NCBI GenBank assembly: GCA_905250885.1
Contig: CAJNOQ010000518.1
Span: 1 to 48,280, forward strand
Length of the DNA stretch: 48,280 nt
From: Didymodactylos carnosus
Lineage: Eukaryota > Rotifera > Eurotatoria > Philodinida > Philodinidae
Direction: 5' to 3'
Positions 48,228 to 48,280 of this stretch are shown here, in pieces. The notes under the pieces are model-generated. The model did not search any database. It saw nothing but the letters and a program-made list of their open reading frames with translations, and was not told the origin of the DNA. Positions within the stretch are counted from its first letter, which is position 1; each line of letters starts with the position of its first letter. Both the position numbers and the translations under genes were made by a program.

Positions 48228-48280
48228 AGGAAAAAGAGAATGCGCTATACAATTGAAAAGAAGAAAAAACAGTCCCAAAT

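Larger units (their letters stand above)
43546..48280. other. Gene-free AT-rich region upstream of SGK3
   Basis: About 4.7 kb with no convincing gene on either strand. Frames of 60-80 codons (for example near 43799-44011 and 47733-47972) lack motifs and are rich in Ile, Phe, Lys or Leu. The base composition is more A/T-skewed than elsewhere. It may contain the SGK3 promoter, a 5'-UTR intron, or the end of a gene outside the window. No large inverted repeat was seen, unlike the rest of the window. Confidence 0.45.

Overview
The window is metazoan nuclear DNA, about 30% GC by eye. It has small introns (mostly 50-80 bp, GT...AG, commonly ending ttttag or tttcag), AT-rich spacers full of short non-autonomous DNA transposons, and animal-type genes. 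Most genes have a splice acceptor 0-33 nt before the start codon, as expected if mRNAs receive a trans-spliced leader. Together this fits best a rotifer, probably a bdelloid. That is inference from gene and intron style; no marker here settles it.

Eight protein genes can be built exon by exon, and every join keeps frame. In order they are: CERT (ceramide transfer protein, +, 5453-10981); a divergent Aurora-type kinase (+, 12033-13363); CYHR1/ZTRAF1-like RING/TRAF protein (-, 18528-19873); CHERP (SURP-CID-G-patch splicing factor, +, 25196-28888); DHFR (+, 29998-30603, intronless, preceded by a 228-bp tandem duplication with an N at the junction); UFM1 (+, 32176-32680); ALKBH8 (RRM-AlkB-methyltransferase, +, 32892-35334); and SGK3 (PX-domain AGC kinase, -, 40360-43527). 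They look like unrelated housekeeping and signalling genes rather than a functional cluster. UFM1 and ALKBH8 lie only 211 bp apart, and both start codons directly abut an AG acceptor.

The spacers are dominated by inverted repeats. Foldback or long-TIR elements lie at 1-500, 2973-4244, 21235-21545, 24671-24994, 29181-29756, 31080-31902, 36603-37045, 37868-38801 and 39437-39724. hAT-like MITEs with exact 8-bp target duplications lie at 14347-14677 and 17756-18107. Other MITE-like elements lie at 4230-4694, 9037-9209 (inside a CERT intron), 16030-16769 and 35688-36326, and a piggyBac-like TTAA-flanked element lies at 20431-20637. A decayed MULE-like transposase fragment sits at 13788-14090. The last 4.7 kb (43528-48280) upstream of SGK3 is gene-free, very AT-rich, and carries microsatellites.

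I found no new multi-gene system. The points most worth following are a probable internal-promoter exon giving a START-only CERT isoform, an Aurora-like kinase with an insertion behind its activation segment, acceptor-at-ATG architecture in seven of eight genes, unusual UFM1 termini, the likely assembly fault at DHFR, and the density of hairpin-forming repeats.
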